From positions 1 to 64,000 of the forward strand of contig NZ_BJNF01000016.1 of assembly GCF_006539545.1 (NCBI RefSeq): a stretch of DNA of 64,000 nt. The letters are read 5' to 3'. Made by a program: the position numbers and the translations under genes. Source of the stretch: Nitrobacter winogradskyi (GTDB lineage: Bacteria > Pseudomonadota > Alphaproteobacteria > Rhizobiales > Xanthobacteraceae). Below are positions 1 through 9,671 of this stretch, in pieces; positions within the stretch are counted from its first letter, which is position 1, and each line of letters begins with the position of its first letter. The notes beneath the pieces are model-generated. The model did not search any database, was not told the origin of the DNA, and saw only the letters and a program-made list of their open reading frames with translations.

Positions 1-298
1 CTTCGCTCGAAAACGCTATAGGTTGAAGCGTATTCCCGTGTTGGCGAACTCGCTGACGCATTTTGCGGCCGCATGTGGCTTCCAGGGAAACCGCGACTTC
101 GCAACCTGACCCGAGGGTCGGGGATACGGGCTCATGTTAAGAACACGCGTCAGATCAAAACCCAAGAGCCCCGCTACTGTTTCCGTCAGAAGCGAGGCTC
201 TCTGCTTGCTCGGTTGAGACCAGACCGGCGAACTCCGGAAAGCTCACAGCGGCGTTACTGCTGTGAGCCTGCCGGGCTGCGGCCTGTCTCGGAAGGTG
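1..298. other. Left window edge: partial repeats, no gene
   Basis: Bases 1-22 are the end of a family A repeat (CTTCGCTCGAAAACGCTATAG). Bases about 143-201 contain a degenerate second copy in the opposite orientation. A short inverted repeat, CACAGC-N9-GCTGTG, lies at about 245-265, just after the hpnH stop, and may help end that transcript. No gene is seen. Confidence 0.6.
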
Positions 299-1468
299 TC
301 ACGCTGCGGTAGAGGCCTTCTGCTCCTTTGCCGCCTGTTTGGCAGCGGCGGCGGCAGCTTCATCCTTGCGGATTTCCGACAGCTTCTTCTGAACCTGTTC
401 GGCGAAGATGTATTGCGCGGGACGCTGCGTGCCGAGATCGATCTCGGGCGCCATCGGACCCCTGGTCCGGACCCCGCGCAATGCCACCCACATGGTCTTG
501 AGCGGATTGTTCAAAGCGGCGGTGGCGGCGGTCGGCTCGTATCCGCAGTGCGCCATGCAATTGGCGCACTTTTCATACTTGCCGGTCCCGTAGGAGTCCC
601 AATCGGTGGTCTCCATGAGTTCCTTGAAGGTTTTGGTATAGCCTTCGCCGAGCAGGTAGCAGGGCTTCTGCCAACCGAAAATGTTGCGCGCCGGCATTCC
701 CCATGGCGTGCAATGATATTCCTGATTGCCGGCGAGGAAGTCGAGGAACAGGCTGGAGTGCATGAAACTCCACTTTTTTCCCTTGCCGAGCGCGAAGACA
801 TCACGAAACAGCTTTTTGGTCTTGGTGCGGTTCAGGAAGTGCTCCTGATCGGGCGCGCGCTCATAGGCGTAACCCGGCGACATCGAGACGCCGACGCCAA
901 GCTCGGTCGTGAAGTCGAGGAACTTTGCGATCTCTTCGGCCGGATAGTTATCGAAGATGGTGGCGTTGACGTTGACGGTGAAACCCCGTGCCTTCGCCGC
1001 CTTGATGGCGGAGACCGCGCGATCGAACACGCCCTCCTGGCATACCGACTTGTCGTGGTGCTCGCGCAGGCCGTCGAGATGGACGGAGAAAAACAGATAG
1101 GGCGAGGGCTCGAACAGATCGAGCTTTTTCTCCAGCAGGAGCGCGTTAGTGCAGAGCGAGACGAACTTCTTGCGCGCGACCAGTCCGCGCACGATCTCGC
1201 CGATCTCCTTGTGGATCAGCGGTTCGCCGCCCGGAATGGCGACCATCGGCGCCCCGCATTCCTCGGCGGCGTCCCAGCATTCCTGAGCGCTCATGCGACG
1301 GTTCAGGATCGCATCGGGGTAGTCGATCTTGCCGCATCCGGCGCAGCCGAGATTGCAGCGGAAGAGGGGCTCCAGCATCAGCACAAGCGGATAGCGCTTG
1401 CGGCCCATCAGCTTCTGCTTGATCAGATACCCGCTGATCTTCAGTTCTTTGAAAAACGGTATTGCCAT
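299..1468 (-). CDS. hpnH: Hopanoid biosynthesis radical SAM protein HpnH (adenosylhopane synthase)
   Basis: This 389-residue protein is a radical SAM enzyme that joins the 5'-deoxyadenosyl group to diploptene, the first step in making extended (C35) hopanoids. The [4Fe-4S]/SAM motif CxxxCxxC is C38, C42 and C45. A second cysteine group near the end of the catalytic part (C301, C304, C308, in a CxxCxxxCG pattern) matches the DUF3463-type C-terminal region of the family. The last 20 residues are an Ala/Lys/Gln-rich tail. It lies 46 bp downstream of ispH on the same strand, so the two are probably co-transcribed, and hpnN and hpnO follow on the other strand. The assignment to HpnH rather than another radical SAM enzyme rests on the family pattern and this neighbourhood. 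Confidence 0.95.
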   Translation of the reverse strand: MAIPFFKELKISGYLIKQKLMGRKRYPLVLMLEPLFRCNLGCAGCGKIDYPDAILNRRMSAQECWDAAEECGAPMVAIPGGEPLIHKEIGEIVRGLVARKKFVSLCTNALLLEKKLDLFEPSPYLFFSVHLDGLREHHDKSVCQEGVFDRAVSAIKAAKARGFTVNVNATIFDNYPAEEIAKFLDFTTELGVGVSMSPGYAYERAPDQEHFLNRTKTKKLFRDVFALGKGKKWSFMHSSLFLDFLAGNQEYHCTPWGMPARNIFGWQKPCYLLGEGYTKTFKELMETTDWDSYGTGKYEKCANCMAHCGYEPTAATAALNNPLKTMWVALRGVRTRGPMAPEIDLGTQRPAQYIFAEQVQKKLSEIRKDEAAAAAAKQAAKEQKASTAA

Positions 1469-1514
1469 AATCGAGTGTTCTTTCGGGAGTTAACAGCTGA
1501 AAATCTGAAGGGGA

Positions 1515-2459
1515 TCAAGCTGAGGTGAGTTCAGAGGGAAGCCGGAATTCAATGTTCTCTTCGCGTCCCGGCAGGACCGAGACAGCGACCGGCCTGATGC
1601 GCTTCAAGGCCGCGATGACGTCGTCGACCAGGACTTCCGGAGCCGAAGCGCCCGCCGTAACGCCCACCGCTTTCGCCCCTTCCAGCCACTTAGCGTTGAG
1701 TTCGCTGCCGTCCGCGATGAGATAACTGGCGACGCCGACCTCGGTGCCAATTTCCCGCAGCCGGTTTGAATTGGAACTATTGGCTGCGCCGACCACCAGA
1801 ATGACGTCCACCAGCTTGCTCAGGTCTCTTACCGCGGATTGGCGATTCTGCGTTGCATAGCAGATATCCCGCGTGTCGGGACCTTGAATATCAGTAAAAC
1901 GCTGCTGGAGGGCGAGGATGATATCCTTGGTGTCGTCGACGCTCAGCGTCGTCTGCGTGATATAGGCCACAGGCGTATCGGCAGGCAGCGTCAGGGCCGC
2001 GACGTCGTCGACATTCTGAACAAGCAGGACGGGGCCCGGAACCTGTCCCATGGTTCCCTCGACCTCGGGATGGCCGGCATGGCCGATCAGGATCAGGGTC
2101 CGACCCTTGGACGTGTAGCGTTTGCCCTGGTTGTGAACCTTGGTGACGAGCGGGCAGGTGGCGTTGAGCACGGGAAGACCGCGGGCGGCGGCCTCTTCTT
2201 CCACGCTTTGCGCCACGCCGTGCGCACTGAATACGGTCACCGCCTCCGGCGGGACCTCCGACAGATCCTCGACGAAAATCGCCCCTTTGTTTTTCAGGCT
2301 TTCGACGACGTATTTGTTGTGTACGATCTCGTGGCGGACATACACTGGGGGACCGTACTTCTCCAGCGCGCGTTCGACAGTCTCGATCGCGCGGACAACG
2401 CCTGCGCAGAATCCGCGCGGCTGTGCCAGCAGAACTTCAATCGGACGAGGATCAGTCAA
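1515..2459 (-). CDS. ispH: 4-hydroxy-3-methylbut-2-enyl diphosphate reductase (IspH/LytB)
   Basis: This is the last enzyme of the non-mevalonate isoprenoid pathway. It reduces HMBPP to IPP and DMAPP, the precursors of squalene and hopanoids. The three cysteines that hold the iron-sulfur cluster are C18 (in PRGFCAG), C102 (in NATCPLV) and C200, and the catalytic glutamate is E132 in [10 protein letters not shown]. At 314 residues the length is normal. The gene starts the minus-strand unit ispH-hpnH and is divergent from hpnN. Many alphaproteobacteria have a second ispH elsewhere; this copy sits in the hopanoid block, which suggests it helps supply C5 units to that pathway. Confidence 0.95.
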   Translation of the reverse strand: MTDPRPIEVLLAQPRGFCAGVVRAIETVERALEKYGPPVYVRHEIVHNKYVVESLKNKGAIFVEDLSEVPPEAVTVFSAHGVAQSVEEEAAARGLPVLNATCPLVTKVHNQGKRYTSKGRTLILIGHAGHPEVEGTMGQVPGPVLLVQNVDDVAALTLPADTPVAYITQTTLSVDDTKDIILALQQRFTDIQGPDTRDICYATQNRQSAVRDLSKLVDVILVVGAANSSNSNRLREIGTEVGVASYLIADGSELNAKWLEGAKAVGVTAGASAPEVLVDDVIAALKRIRPVAVSVLPGREENIEFRLPSELTSA

Positions 2460-3004
2460 TTTGCACCTTATGCATTATGCTGTAACTCCATATAGAACCG
2501 GGTAGTCTTCTCAAAATCGCGCGCGCCTTCAAGAAATGTCACAGACGTATAATCTGCGAGCCGCCATTTCCGGGTTTCAAAGCTATGACATATATGGCAT
2601 TTGCGGCAGAACAAAACGCCCCGATGCCGCAGACTCCCAGCCTGCGGCCGATCCCGGAACAAAATCCCCGGTATTATGATATAGGGTTAACCTGCCTGAA
2701 TGGCCTCACTCATTCGTCACTTGCCGTTCGTGGAGTCGACTATATCAAGGCGCTTGAACCATCGGCAATCTCCCGAACCAAACCCTTCCGCGGGTGTTAC
2801 GCACCTTATCCATGTCTCTGAAATAGCATAAAAAGTTCATTACAGCGTTTTCCAAGCGAAGCAGGTAACGCTTCGCGTGAAGAAAACGCGTCAAAACAAC
2901 GATCTGGAGTTTCGCTTCTGATTCAGTCACAAGCGATAAGGCTCAGATCAGGCGGAAAAACCGCTGATGGTGCGTATCCGTATACGGTAGCAGAAAGAAA
3001 GAAT
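2460..3004. promoter_or_regulatory. Divergent ispH / hpnN intergenic region with one dispersed repeat
   Basis: These 545 bases separate the divergent ispH and hpnN genes and must hold both promoters. A copy of the family A repeat covers 2844-2944. The part from about 2560 to 2830 is less GC-rich than the surrounding genes. Short reading frames here (for example 2585-2821 on the plus strand) have no recognisable protein features and I do not call them. No clear sigma-70 hexamers could be chosen with confidence. Confidence 0.4.
2844..2944. repeat. Family A dispersed repeat
   Basis: Core parts are AGCGTTTT, GCGTGAAGAAAACGCGTC and the diverged hairpin CGCTTCTGATTCAGTCACAAGCG. It lies between ispH and hpnN. 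Confidence 0.8.
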
Positions 3005-5593
3005 GTGCTGACAAGTACTGTTGTTTCAATCGTTAAGGCTTGCACGCGATTTGCCTGGGCTACTGCATTGATTGCGACCGTCCTGGCCGCCGGCGCCGTC
3101 TTCTATTCCGTGAAGAATTTCGAAATAAATACGGATATCAATAGGTTAATATCACCTGACCTGGATTGGCGGCAGCGCGACATCGCGTTCGAGAAGGCGT
3201 TCGATCGGGAAAGGCTGATCCTTGCGGTCGTGGAGGCTCCCACGGCGGAGTTTGCCAGCGCCGCTGGCGCCATGCTGGCCGCGAAACTCGCCGAGAACCA
3301 TCGCCATTTTGAATCGGTTCAGCTGCTGGGCGGAGGGTCGTTTTTCGAGCGCAACGGCCTGTTGTTCCTCCCCACGGAGGAGGTCAAGCAGCTGACCGGC
3401 CAGTTCGGCGAGGCCGCGCCGCTGGTCGAGATCATGGCCGGCGATCCAAGCTTGCGCGGGCTGACCGCCGCTCTCGAAACGGCACTGGTCGGCTTGAAGC
3501 GGGGTCAGTTCGAACTCGACAGCACGGCGAGGCCGTTCTCGCGGATCGCCGAGAGCGTCGAGGACGTGCTGACCAAGGGAAGCGCCACCTTCTCCTGGCG
3601 TCAGCTTGCGAGCGACAAGCCGCTGCCGGATTCCGATCGCCGCTCGCTGATCCAGATCAAGCCATACCTCGATTTCAACGCGCTGGAGCCGGGCAAGGAT
3701 GCTACCGATGCGATCCGCAACACCGCCTCCGATCTGGATATTGCCGGCAAGTTCGGGGCGCGCGTCCGGCTGACCGGCCCGGTTCCGATCGCCAACGAGG
3801 AATTCGCCACCGTGCAGGAGGGGGCGATCGTCAACGGCGTGGGGACGGTGCTGATCGTGCTGGTGATCCTCTGGCTGGCGTTGCGCTCGCCGAAAATCAT
3901 CCTCGCGGTGTCCGCAACGCTGTTCATCGGATTGGCGATCACGACGGCGGTCGGCCTTATGATGGTGACATCGCTCACGCTGCTGTCGATCGCCTTTGCC
4001 GTGCTGTTTGTCGGCCTCGGCGTTGATTTCGGCATCCAGTACAGCGTCCGCTACCGTTCCGAGCGTTTCAAGTCCGACGATCTGGAAAGGGCGCTGGTGG
4101 TGGCGGCGAAGCGTTCCTCGGTCCCGCTATCGCTGGCGGCGCTGGCGACAGCGGCGGGCTTCCTGTCGTTCCTGCCGACGGATTACAAGGGTGTTTCGGA
4201 ACTCGGCAAGATCGCCGGCGTGGGCATGATGATCGCGTTTTTCGCAAGCATCACCGTTCTTCCGGCCTTGCTGCGCATTCTGAATCCGCCGGGCGAGAAA
4301 GAGCCGGTCGGCTACGCGTTTCTGGCTCCGCTCGATCGTTTTCTCGAAGACCATCGCGTGGCGATCGTCGGCGGCACGATTGCGGTCGTCATTCTCGGCG
4401 CGCCTGCGCTTTACTTCCTGCGGTTCGATTTCAATCCGATCCACCTCAGGAGTGCAAAGGTCGAGTCGATCGCGACGTATCTGGATTTGCGAAGAGATCC
4501 CGATACAGGCGCGAACGCCATCAACGTGATGGTCAAGTCCGAGCAGGAGGCGAGGCAGGTCGAGGCCCGGCTCGCCGAGGTGCCTGAAGTCGCAAGCACA
4601 CGGTCGCTCGATAGCTTTGTGCCAGATGACCAGCCTGCGAAGCTCAAGCTGATCGCGCGAGGCGCCAAAATTCTTGATCCCGCGCTCAATCCGGATTCGA
4701 TCGATCCGCCACCCTCGGACAAGGAGAATACCGACGCGCTGAAGGCCACCGCCGATAGCTTGCGGAAGGCGGCCGGTACTCATCAGGGGGCGGGGGCTAC
4801 GGCCGCGAAACGGCTGGCTGACGATCTGACCCGGTTGGCCGATTCGAACCAGGCCACGCGCGAGAAGGCGCAAGCCGCGTTCGTCGAGCCGCTTAAGATC
4901 ATGTTCGATCAGCTTCGCAATCTGCTGAAGGCGGAACCTGTCACGCTTGAATCCCTGCCGCCGGATTTCATGAATCTCTGGAAGACCGAGGACGGCATTA
5001 CCCGCGTCGAAGTGTTGCCGCGCGGGGATCCGGACGACAATGAAACGCTGCGAAAATTTGCCAGCGCCGTGCTTGCCGCCGCGCCCAACGCGATCGGCGG
5101 GCCGGTATCGATCCTCAAGTCCGGCGACACCATCGTCAAGGCGTTCATCGAGGCTGGGCTATGGGCTCTGGTCTCCATCAGCATCCTGCTCTGGCTGGCG
5201 CTGCGCCGGATTACCGATGTGCTGCTGACGCTGGTGCCGCTGCTGGTGGCTGGAGCCGTCACGCTGGAGATCTGCGTGTTGATCGGACTCCCGCTCAACT
5301 TCGCCAACATCGTGGCGCTGCCCTTGCTGCTCGGCGTCGGCGTGGCGTTCAAGATCTATTATGTCACGGCCTGGCGATCCGGCAGAACGAACCTGCTGCA
5401 ATCAAGCCTGACACGGGCGATCTTCTTCAGCGCTCTGACAACCGCGACCGCTTTCGGGAGCCTGTGGTTGTCGAGTCATCCGGGCACGGCAAGCATGGGT
5501 AAGCTGCTGGCGTTGTCGCTTATCACCACACTTGCCGCGGTGCTTCTGTTTCAGCCCGCGTTAATGGGTCGCCCCCGCGATGTCGGGAAGTAG
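3005..5593 (+). CDS. hpnN: Hopanoid transporter HpnN (RND/MMPL family)
   Basis: This 862-residue inner-membrane protein belongs to the RND/MMPL group. HpnN moves hopanoids from the inner to the outer membrane. It has the duplicated RND layout: a single helix at about residues 13-32, a periplasmic domain, five further helices at about 275-425 (sterol-sensing-like block), a second helix at about 450-470, another periplasmic domain, and a last group of helices at about 715-855. The start is GTG at 3005 and the ribosome binding site is weak. The 3' end overlaps the convergent DUF2147 gene by 33 bp. It lies between ispH-hpnH and hpnO, as expected for a hopanoid locus. Confidence 0.92.
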   Translation: MLTSTVVSIVKACTRFAWATALIATVLAAGAVFYSVKNFEINTDINRLISPDLDWRQRDIAFEKAFDRERLILAVVEAPTAEFASAAGAMLAAKLAENHRHFESVQLLGGGSFFERNGLLFLPTEEVKQLTGQFGEAAPLVEIMAGDPSLRGLTAALETALVGLKRGQFELDSTARPFSRIAESVEDVLTKGSATFSWRQLASDKPLPDSDRRSLIQIKPYLDFNALEPGKDATDAIRNTASDLDIAGKFGARVRLTGPVPIANEEFATVQEGAIVNGVGTVLIVLVILWLALRSPKIILAVSATLFIGLAITTAVGLMMVTSLTLLSIAFAVLFVGLGVDFGIQYSVRYRSERFKSDDLERALVVAAKRSSVPLSLAALATAAGFLSFLPTDYKGVSELGKIAGVGMMIAFFASITVLPALLRILNPPGEKEPVGYAFLAPLDRFLEDHRVAIVGGTIAVVILGAPALYFLRFDFNPIHLRSAKVESIATYLDLRRDPDTGANAINVMVKSEQEARQVEARLAEVPEVASTRSLDSFVPDDQPAKLKLIARGAKILDPALNPDSIDPPPSDKENTDALKATADSLRKAAGTHQGAGATAAKRLADDLTRLADSNQATREKAQAAFVEPLKIMFDQLRNLLKAEPVTLESLPPDFMNLWKTEDGITRVEVLPRGDPDDNETLRKFASAVLAAAPNAIGGPVSILKSGDTIVKAFIEAGLWALVSISILLWLALRRITDVLLTLVPLLVAGAVTLEICVLIGLPLNFANIVALPLLLGVGVAFKIYYVTAWRSGRTNLLQSSLTRAIFFSALTTATAFGSLWLSSHPGTASMGKLLALSLITTLAAVLLFQPALMGRPRDVGK

Positions 5594-6184
5594 GCAGATG
5601 TCGCCGACAGGATCATCCGATGCCGTGCCGGTGGTTGCTGCCTTGTTCTTGGAAGAGGTTTTGTGTGGCTTCGATTGAGCGGTCTTGGCTGTGCCTGTCT
5701 TTGAGGCAGTCGCGCCAGGGCCGTTGGACGCACTGCTCGAAATCGGTGGGCCGACGCGGGTCCACGTCTCGCCGCCGCAAAGAAAGCCGAGGACGCAACC
5801 TTCGATCTCGAGTTGATCGGGCGATGCAAGCTTGATCGTCGACTCGTATGTCTTGCCGTCCTTTGCGTTGTAGACCTGGCCCTCCCACGCATCCTTGTCG
5901 GCCTTCTTTTTCATATCCAGAAGGATCGGCATTCCCAGCGTCGGCCGGCTCCTTTTGGCGGCGTCCGGATTGTTCTGATCGACGCCGCCAGGCTTTTTCT
6001 CCCACGCGACCACGCCCCACATCGAGCCGTTACATTCGGCGACGCGAATGTTGGCGACTCCCTCGGCAACGCGCCAGTCACCGGTGGGATCAGCCGCTCC
6101 GGCGACACCGGAACTCACCGTCATCACGGTTGCTGCGACAAGGGAAGTCACGGCGGAAGTCCTGCAATAATCTAAAATACGCAT
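5561..6184 (-). CDS. Exported DUF2147 domain protein
   Basis: From an ATG at 6184 (a further in-frame start exists at 6208) this encodes about 207 residues with an N-terminal signal peptide ending near GVAGA-AD. The mature part carries the DUF2147 pattern: GDWRVAEGVANIRV, a CNGSMWGVVAWEK segment, then GxPIL and GCVLGFLCGGETWTR near the end of the domain. A Ser/Thr/Lys-rich tail of about 60 residues follows. DUF2147 proteins are periplasmic and of unknown biochemical role. The gene is convergent with hpnN and divergent from hpnO, and it recurs with hopanoid genes in related bacteria as far as I recall, but a link to hopanoid export is only an inference. Confidence 0.85.
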   Translation of the reverse strand: MRILDYCRTSAVTSLVAATVMTVSSGVAGAADPTGDWRVAEGVANIRVAECNGSMWGVVAWEKKPGGVDQNNPDAAKRSRPTLGMPILLDMKKKADKDAWEGQVYNAKDGKTYESTIKLASPDQLEIEGCVLGFLCGGETWTRVGPPISSSASNGPGATASKTGTAKTAQSKPHKTSSKNKAATTGTASDDPVGDICLLPDIAGATH

Positions 6185-6317
6185 GGGATGTCTCGAGCGC
6201 TGGAGCATATTTTCAAGCCTGTGCTGAGGATAGAGGATTGGGGATCAGTGACAAAGTCGAATGCCGTATTCACGTTTTTCAGTTGACGAAGCGGCCATCA
6301 ACCGAACTATGTAGCGA

Positions 6318-7709
6318 ATGCTATATCCAAATCTAGACGTTTCCGAGATGTTTGTGGAGCGGCAGTCGCAACGCAGCGCGATGCACGTCCGCCATCTCAA
6401 TGAACAGCTTGTCAGGGTTCTGAAGACCATCGGCTATGACGTTGGTTTCCAAAGCGGGCAGGGTCAGTATCTGGTCGATCGCGATGGCGCGCGTTATCTT
6501 GATCTACTGAGCGGGTTTGGCGTTTTTGCGATCGGCCGGAACCATCCGGTGTTGCGGCATGCCCTGAAAAGCATCCTCGACAGTGACCTTCCCAATCTCG
6601 TGCAGATGGATGTCTCCACGCTGGCCGGCGTTCTGGCCGAGCGGCTGCTCGATCATATTCCTTATCTCGACAAGGTGTTTTTTGCGAATTCCGGAGCGGA
6701 AAGCGTCGAGGCCGCCATCAAATTCGCGCGCGTCGCCACCGGGCGGACCGGTATCGTGTATTGCGATCACGGTTACCATGGCCTGACCTACGGTGCGCTC
6801 TCGCTGACGGACGACAAGAATTTCCGCGGTGGATTCGACCCCCTGCTGCCGGATTGCAAGGTGATCCCCTTCAACGATCTCGCCGCGCTGGAGCAGGCGC
6901 TGTCGTCGCGTCAGATCGCCGCCCTCATCGTCGAGCCGATCCAGGGCAAGGGCGTCAATATGCCCACCGATGAGTTCCTGCCGGGAGCCGCCGCGTTGTG
7001 TCGCAAATATGGCACGCTGTTCGTGGCGGATGAAATTCAAACCGGCGTCGGCCGGACCGGACGATTTCTGGCCGTCGAGCACTGGAACGTCGAGCCGGAC
7101 ATGGTGTTGCTGGCCAAGGCGTTGTCCGGCGGTCATGTGCCGATCGGCGTGGTGCTGACCCGCAAGCACATCTTTGATAAAGTATTCAACCGGATGGATC
7201 GTGCCGTCGTGCACGGTTCGACATTCGCCAAAAACGATCTCGCGATGGCGGCCGGCATTGCCACGCTTGAAGTGCTGAAAGCCGAGAATCTGATCGAGAA
7301 CGCGGCGCGGCGCGGCGCGGAGTTGCAACTGGCGCTCAACCGCATGGTCCCCGGCTATGAACTTCTGAAGGAGGTGCGCGGCAAGGGCCTGATGATCGGC
7401 GTCGAGTTCGGGCCGCCGAAATCGCTGCGCCTGAGAGCGTCCTGGAATCTGCTGGAAACCGCCAACAAGGGTCTGTTCTGCCAGCTTATCACCGTTCCGT
7501 TGTTCAAGGATCACAAGATCCTCACCCAGGTCGCCGGTCACGGCAGCCATACGATCAAGCTGCTGCCGCCGCTCGTCATCAATGATGAAGACTGCAAGTG
7601 GATCGAAACCTCGTTTGACAGCGTCATTGCCGCAAGCCATCAGGTTCCAGGTGCGATCTGGTCGCTCGGCAAGACCCTGATGGATAATGCCGTCCGCAAG
7701 TCGGCGTGA
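6318..7709 (+). CDS. hpnO: Aminobacteriohopanetriol synthase HpnO (class III aminotransferase)
   Basis: This 463-residue PLP enzyme is a class III (ornithine-transaminase-like) aminotransferase. HpnO puts the amino group on the side chain of C35 hopanoids to give aminobacteriohopanetriol. The PLP aspartate is D238 (VADEIQTG) and the Schiff-base lysine is K267 (LLAKALSGG). The phosphate-binding segment NSGAESVEAAIK is at about 124-135. An N-terminal extension of some 40 residues precedes the catalytic fold. Placement beside hpnN and near hpnH supports the hopanoid role over acetylornithine or GABA transamination. The M20 amidohydrolase gene follows 75 bp downstream on the same strand. Confidence 0.9.
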   Translation: MLYPNLDVSEMFVERQSQRSAMHVRHLNEQLVRVLKTIGYDVGFQSGQGQYLVDRDGARYLDLLSGFGVFAIGRNHPVLRHALKSILDSDLPNLVQMDVSTLAGVLAERLLDHIPYLDKVFFANSGAESVEAAIKFARVATGRTGIVYCDHGYHGLTYGALSLTDDKNFRGGFDPLLPDCKVIPFNDLAALEQALSSRQIAALIVEPIQGKGVNMPTDEFLPGAAALCRKYGTLFVADEIQTGVGRTGRFLAVEHWNVEPDMVLLAKALSGGHVPIGVVLTRKHIFDKVFNRMDRAVVHGSTFAKNDLAMAAGIATLEVLKAENLIENAARRGAELQLALNRMVPGYELLKEVRGKGLMIGVEFGPPKSLRLRASWNLLETANKGLFCQLITVPLFKDHKILTQVAGHGSHTIKLLPPLVINDEDCKWIETSFDSVIAASHQVPGAIWSLGKTLMDNAVRKSA

Positions 7710-7784
7710 CGCCGTTATCGTCTGCTGAACGGGTGCAATCAAATGCGCCGGGAGATCCTTGCAACCCGGCCCGGAAACTCAAAG

Positions 7785-8954
7785 ATGCCTGTCGTCAACC
7801 GCGTTGCCGATCTGCAATCCGATATCGCCGGCTGGCGCAGGGATATCCACGCCCACCCGGAGTTGCTCTACGACGTTCCCCGCACCGCCGCGTTTGTGGC
7901 CGACCGCTTGCGGGAGTTCGGCTGTGACGAGATCGTAACCGGTCTAGGCAGGACCGGCGTCGTCGGCGTCATCAAGGGCAGACGCCCGGCCGGCGGGGAG
8001 ATCAAGGTGATCGGTCTGCGCGCCGACATGGACGCGCTGCCGATCCAGGAGGAAACCAACCTGCCTTACGCCTCGGCGGCGGCCGGCAGGATGCATGCCT
8101 GCGGTCATGACGGCCACACCGCGATGTTGCTTGGCGCCGCGCGCTATCTCGCGGAAACGCGGAATTTCGCCGGCGAGGCGATCGTGATCTTTCAGCCGGC
8201 GGAAGAGGGCGGTGCGGGAGCCGCGGCGATGATCAAGGACGGGCTGATGGATCGTTTCAGGATCGATCAGGTCTATGGCATGCATAACCTCCCCGGCGTC
8301 CCGCTCGGGGCCTTCGCGATCCGGCCGGGGCCGATCATGGCCGCGACCGACAGCGTCGATTTCAGGATCGAGGGTCACGGCGGCCACGCCGCGCGTCCGC
8401 ATCTGTGTATCGACCCGGTGCTGGCCGGCTCGCAGCTTGTCATGGCCCTGCAATCGATCGTATCGCGCAATGTCGATCCGCTGGAATCGGCTGTGATTTC
8501 CATATGCGAGTTCCGCGCCGGCAGTACCCGCAACGTCATCCCCCAGACGGTCGAGTTGCGCGGAACCGTCCGCACCCTGAAAGCCGACGTGCGCGACCAG
8601 ATGGAGAAGCGGATTCGGGAGGTCGCCGCCGGCGTGGCGCTGACAACCGGCGCCCGCATCGATGTCAAATTCCAGCGCGGTTATCCGGTCACGGTGAATC
8701 ACCCTGAGCAGACGGAAACCGCGATCAGGATCGCGAAAGAGATTGCTGGCGACGGCAATGTTCACGGGACGCCGCCGATGATGGGCGGGGAGGATTTCGC
8801 CTATATGCTGGAAGCCCGGCCCGGCGCTTTCATCTTCATCGGCAATGGCGACAGCGCGGGCCTGCATCATCCCGCCTACAACTTCAACGACGACGCCATC
8901 GCATATGGCTCGTCGTACTGGATCAGGCTGGTCGAGACCATGCTGGCGGCATAA
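7785..8954 (+). CDS. M20 family amidohydrolase (hippurate hydrolase/aminoacylase-like)
   Basis: This is a zinc-dependent peptidase of the M20D type, close to hippurate hydrolases and N-acyl-amino-acid amidohydrolases. Seen in the sequence are the typical N-terminal HAHPEL motif, the DMDALPI segment, HACGHDGHTA, a PAEEGGAGA segment with the catalytic glutamates, and the GGEDFAYM motif near the C-terminus. I chose the ATG at 7785 because the family normally begins there; an in-frame ATG at 7743 would add 14 residues. The gene lies downstream of hpnO and could be co-transcribed with it. Nothing in the sequence shows that its substrate is a hopanoid. Confidence 0.85.
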   Translation: MPVVNRVADLQSDIAGWRRDIHAHPELLYDVPRTAAFVADRLREFGCDEIVTGLGRTGVVGVIKGRRPAGGEIKVIGLRADMDALPIQEETNLPYASAAAGRMHACGHDGHTAMLLGAARYLAETRNFAGEAIVIFQPAEEGGAGAAAMIKDGLMDRFRIDQVYGMHNLPGVPLGAFAIRPGPIMAATDSVDFRIEGHGGHAARPHLCIDPVLAGSQLVMALQSIVSRNVDPLESAVISICEFRAGSTRNVIPQTVELRGTVRTLKADVRDQMEKRIREVAAGVALTTGARIDVKFQRGYPVTVNHPEQTETAIRIAKEIAGDGNVHGTPPMMGGEDFAYMLEARPGAFIFIGNGDSAGLHHPAYNFNDDAIAYGSSYWIRLVETMLAA

Positions 8955-8967
8955 GCGGAGGCGTTTA

Positions 8968-9204
8968 GCCCCGAAGTGAGGGGGTAGATCGTATCTAAAT
9001 CGCCTGGGGTTGTCCGCCCAAGCTTTGCAGATGGCCTCATATGATGTGAGGCAATAATTGCTTGGCGAAGTTGTAGGCATCGAGGAACGCAGCGAGGTGA
9101 TCGCAAAGCTGCTGGTGATCCTCATAGGGATAGCGCTGGACAGTCGTCTCCTTGAGGGTGCGGTTCATTCGCTCAACTGGCCATTGGTCCAGGGACATCC
9201 GATC
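8968..9204 (-). pseudogene. Degraded IS481-type transposase, C-terminal part
   Basis: Read on the minus strand, this stretch spells the C-terminal part of an IS481-type DDE transposase spread over different frames. PWTNGQ is in one frame, VERMNRTLKETTVQRYPYED and LAAFLDAYNFAK follow in another, and LTSYEAICKAWADNPRRF appears after a short deletion that removed the usual RLKTLxG link. The N-terminal two thirds of the gene are missing. It is a dead insertion-sequence remnant at the left edge of the formyltransferase/ankyrin island. Confidence 0.8.
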
Positions 9205-9356
9205 GTCGGCGCGATTGCATCAGGACCGAGAAGGATCGTGAACGCTGAGCGTACCAAACCGCAGATGACATCTCTCCGCTGTGATGGCTACGAGGTTTTA
9301 CCGTCTTTCACCTTCAAGCCGTTGCATATGCGAGGAGCGCCGGCCTATTGCGGCAT

Positions 9357-9671
9357 CTAGACACTATCGGCTTGAGACGGCTCATTTCTCAGAAGCTGGA
9401 GAACGAGCCGGCACCTTTCGCGCGTGTAGTCCGCAGCCGTCTTGCCCGCCTTGTCGCGGCGGGAGGGATCGGCGCCGGAAGCGAGGAGAAGCCGGATCAA
9501 ACGCGTTTCCCCCGTGCTGAAGGCATGGGTCTTCGCGTACATCAAGGGCGTCGTGCCATTCGAGTTTCCGGCGTTGACGTCGGCCCCTTCGCGAATGAGC
9601 CGCTCGACTTCGGCAATGTCACCCCGCCAGCAGGCTTCCATCAATGGCGTGCGCGAACTAGTGGACGACAC
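9357..9671 (-). CDS. Small ankyrin-repeat protein
   Basis: This 104-residue protein consists almost entirely of ankyrin repeats. TPLMEACWRGDIAEVERLI with EGADVN forms the first, and NGTTPLMYAKTH with RLLLASGADPS the second. A third partial repeat (DKAGKTAADYTRE) follows. There is no signal peptide, so a cytoplasmic protein-binding role is likely. Its start overlaps the end of the upstream formyltransferase gene by 14 bp, so the two genes are translationally coupled and probably act together. Both lie between transposase remnants. Confidence 0.8.
   Translation of the reverse strand: MSSTSSRTPLMEACWRGDIAEVERLIREGADVNAGNSNGTTPLMYAKTHAFSTGETRLIRLLLASGADPSRRDKAGKTAADYTRERCRLVLQLLRNEPSQADSV

Noticed and set aside
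263-1528. Open frame of 421 codons on the plus strand
   Set aside because: It is antisense to hpnH and has low-complexity composition with no family pattern.
2585-2821. Possible small gene of 78 codons between ispH and hpnN
   Set aside because: No ribosome binding site, no family and poor codon use; the region is more simply a promoter gap.
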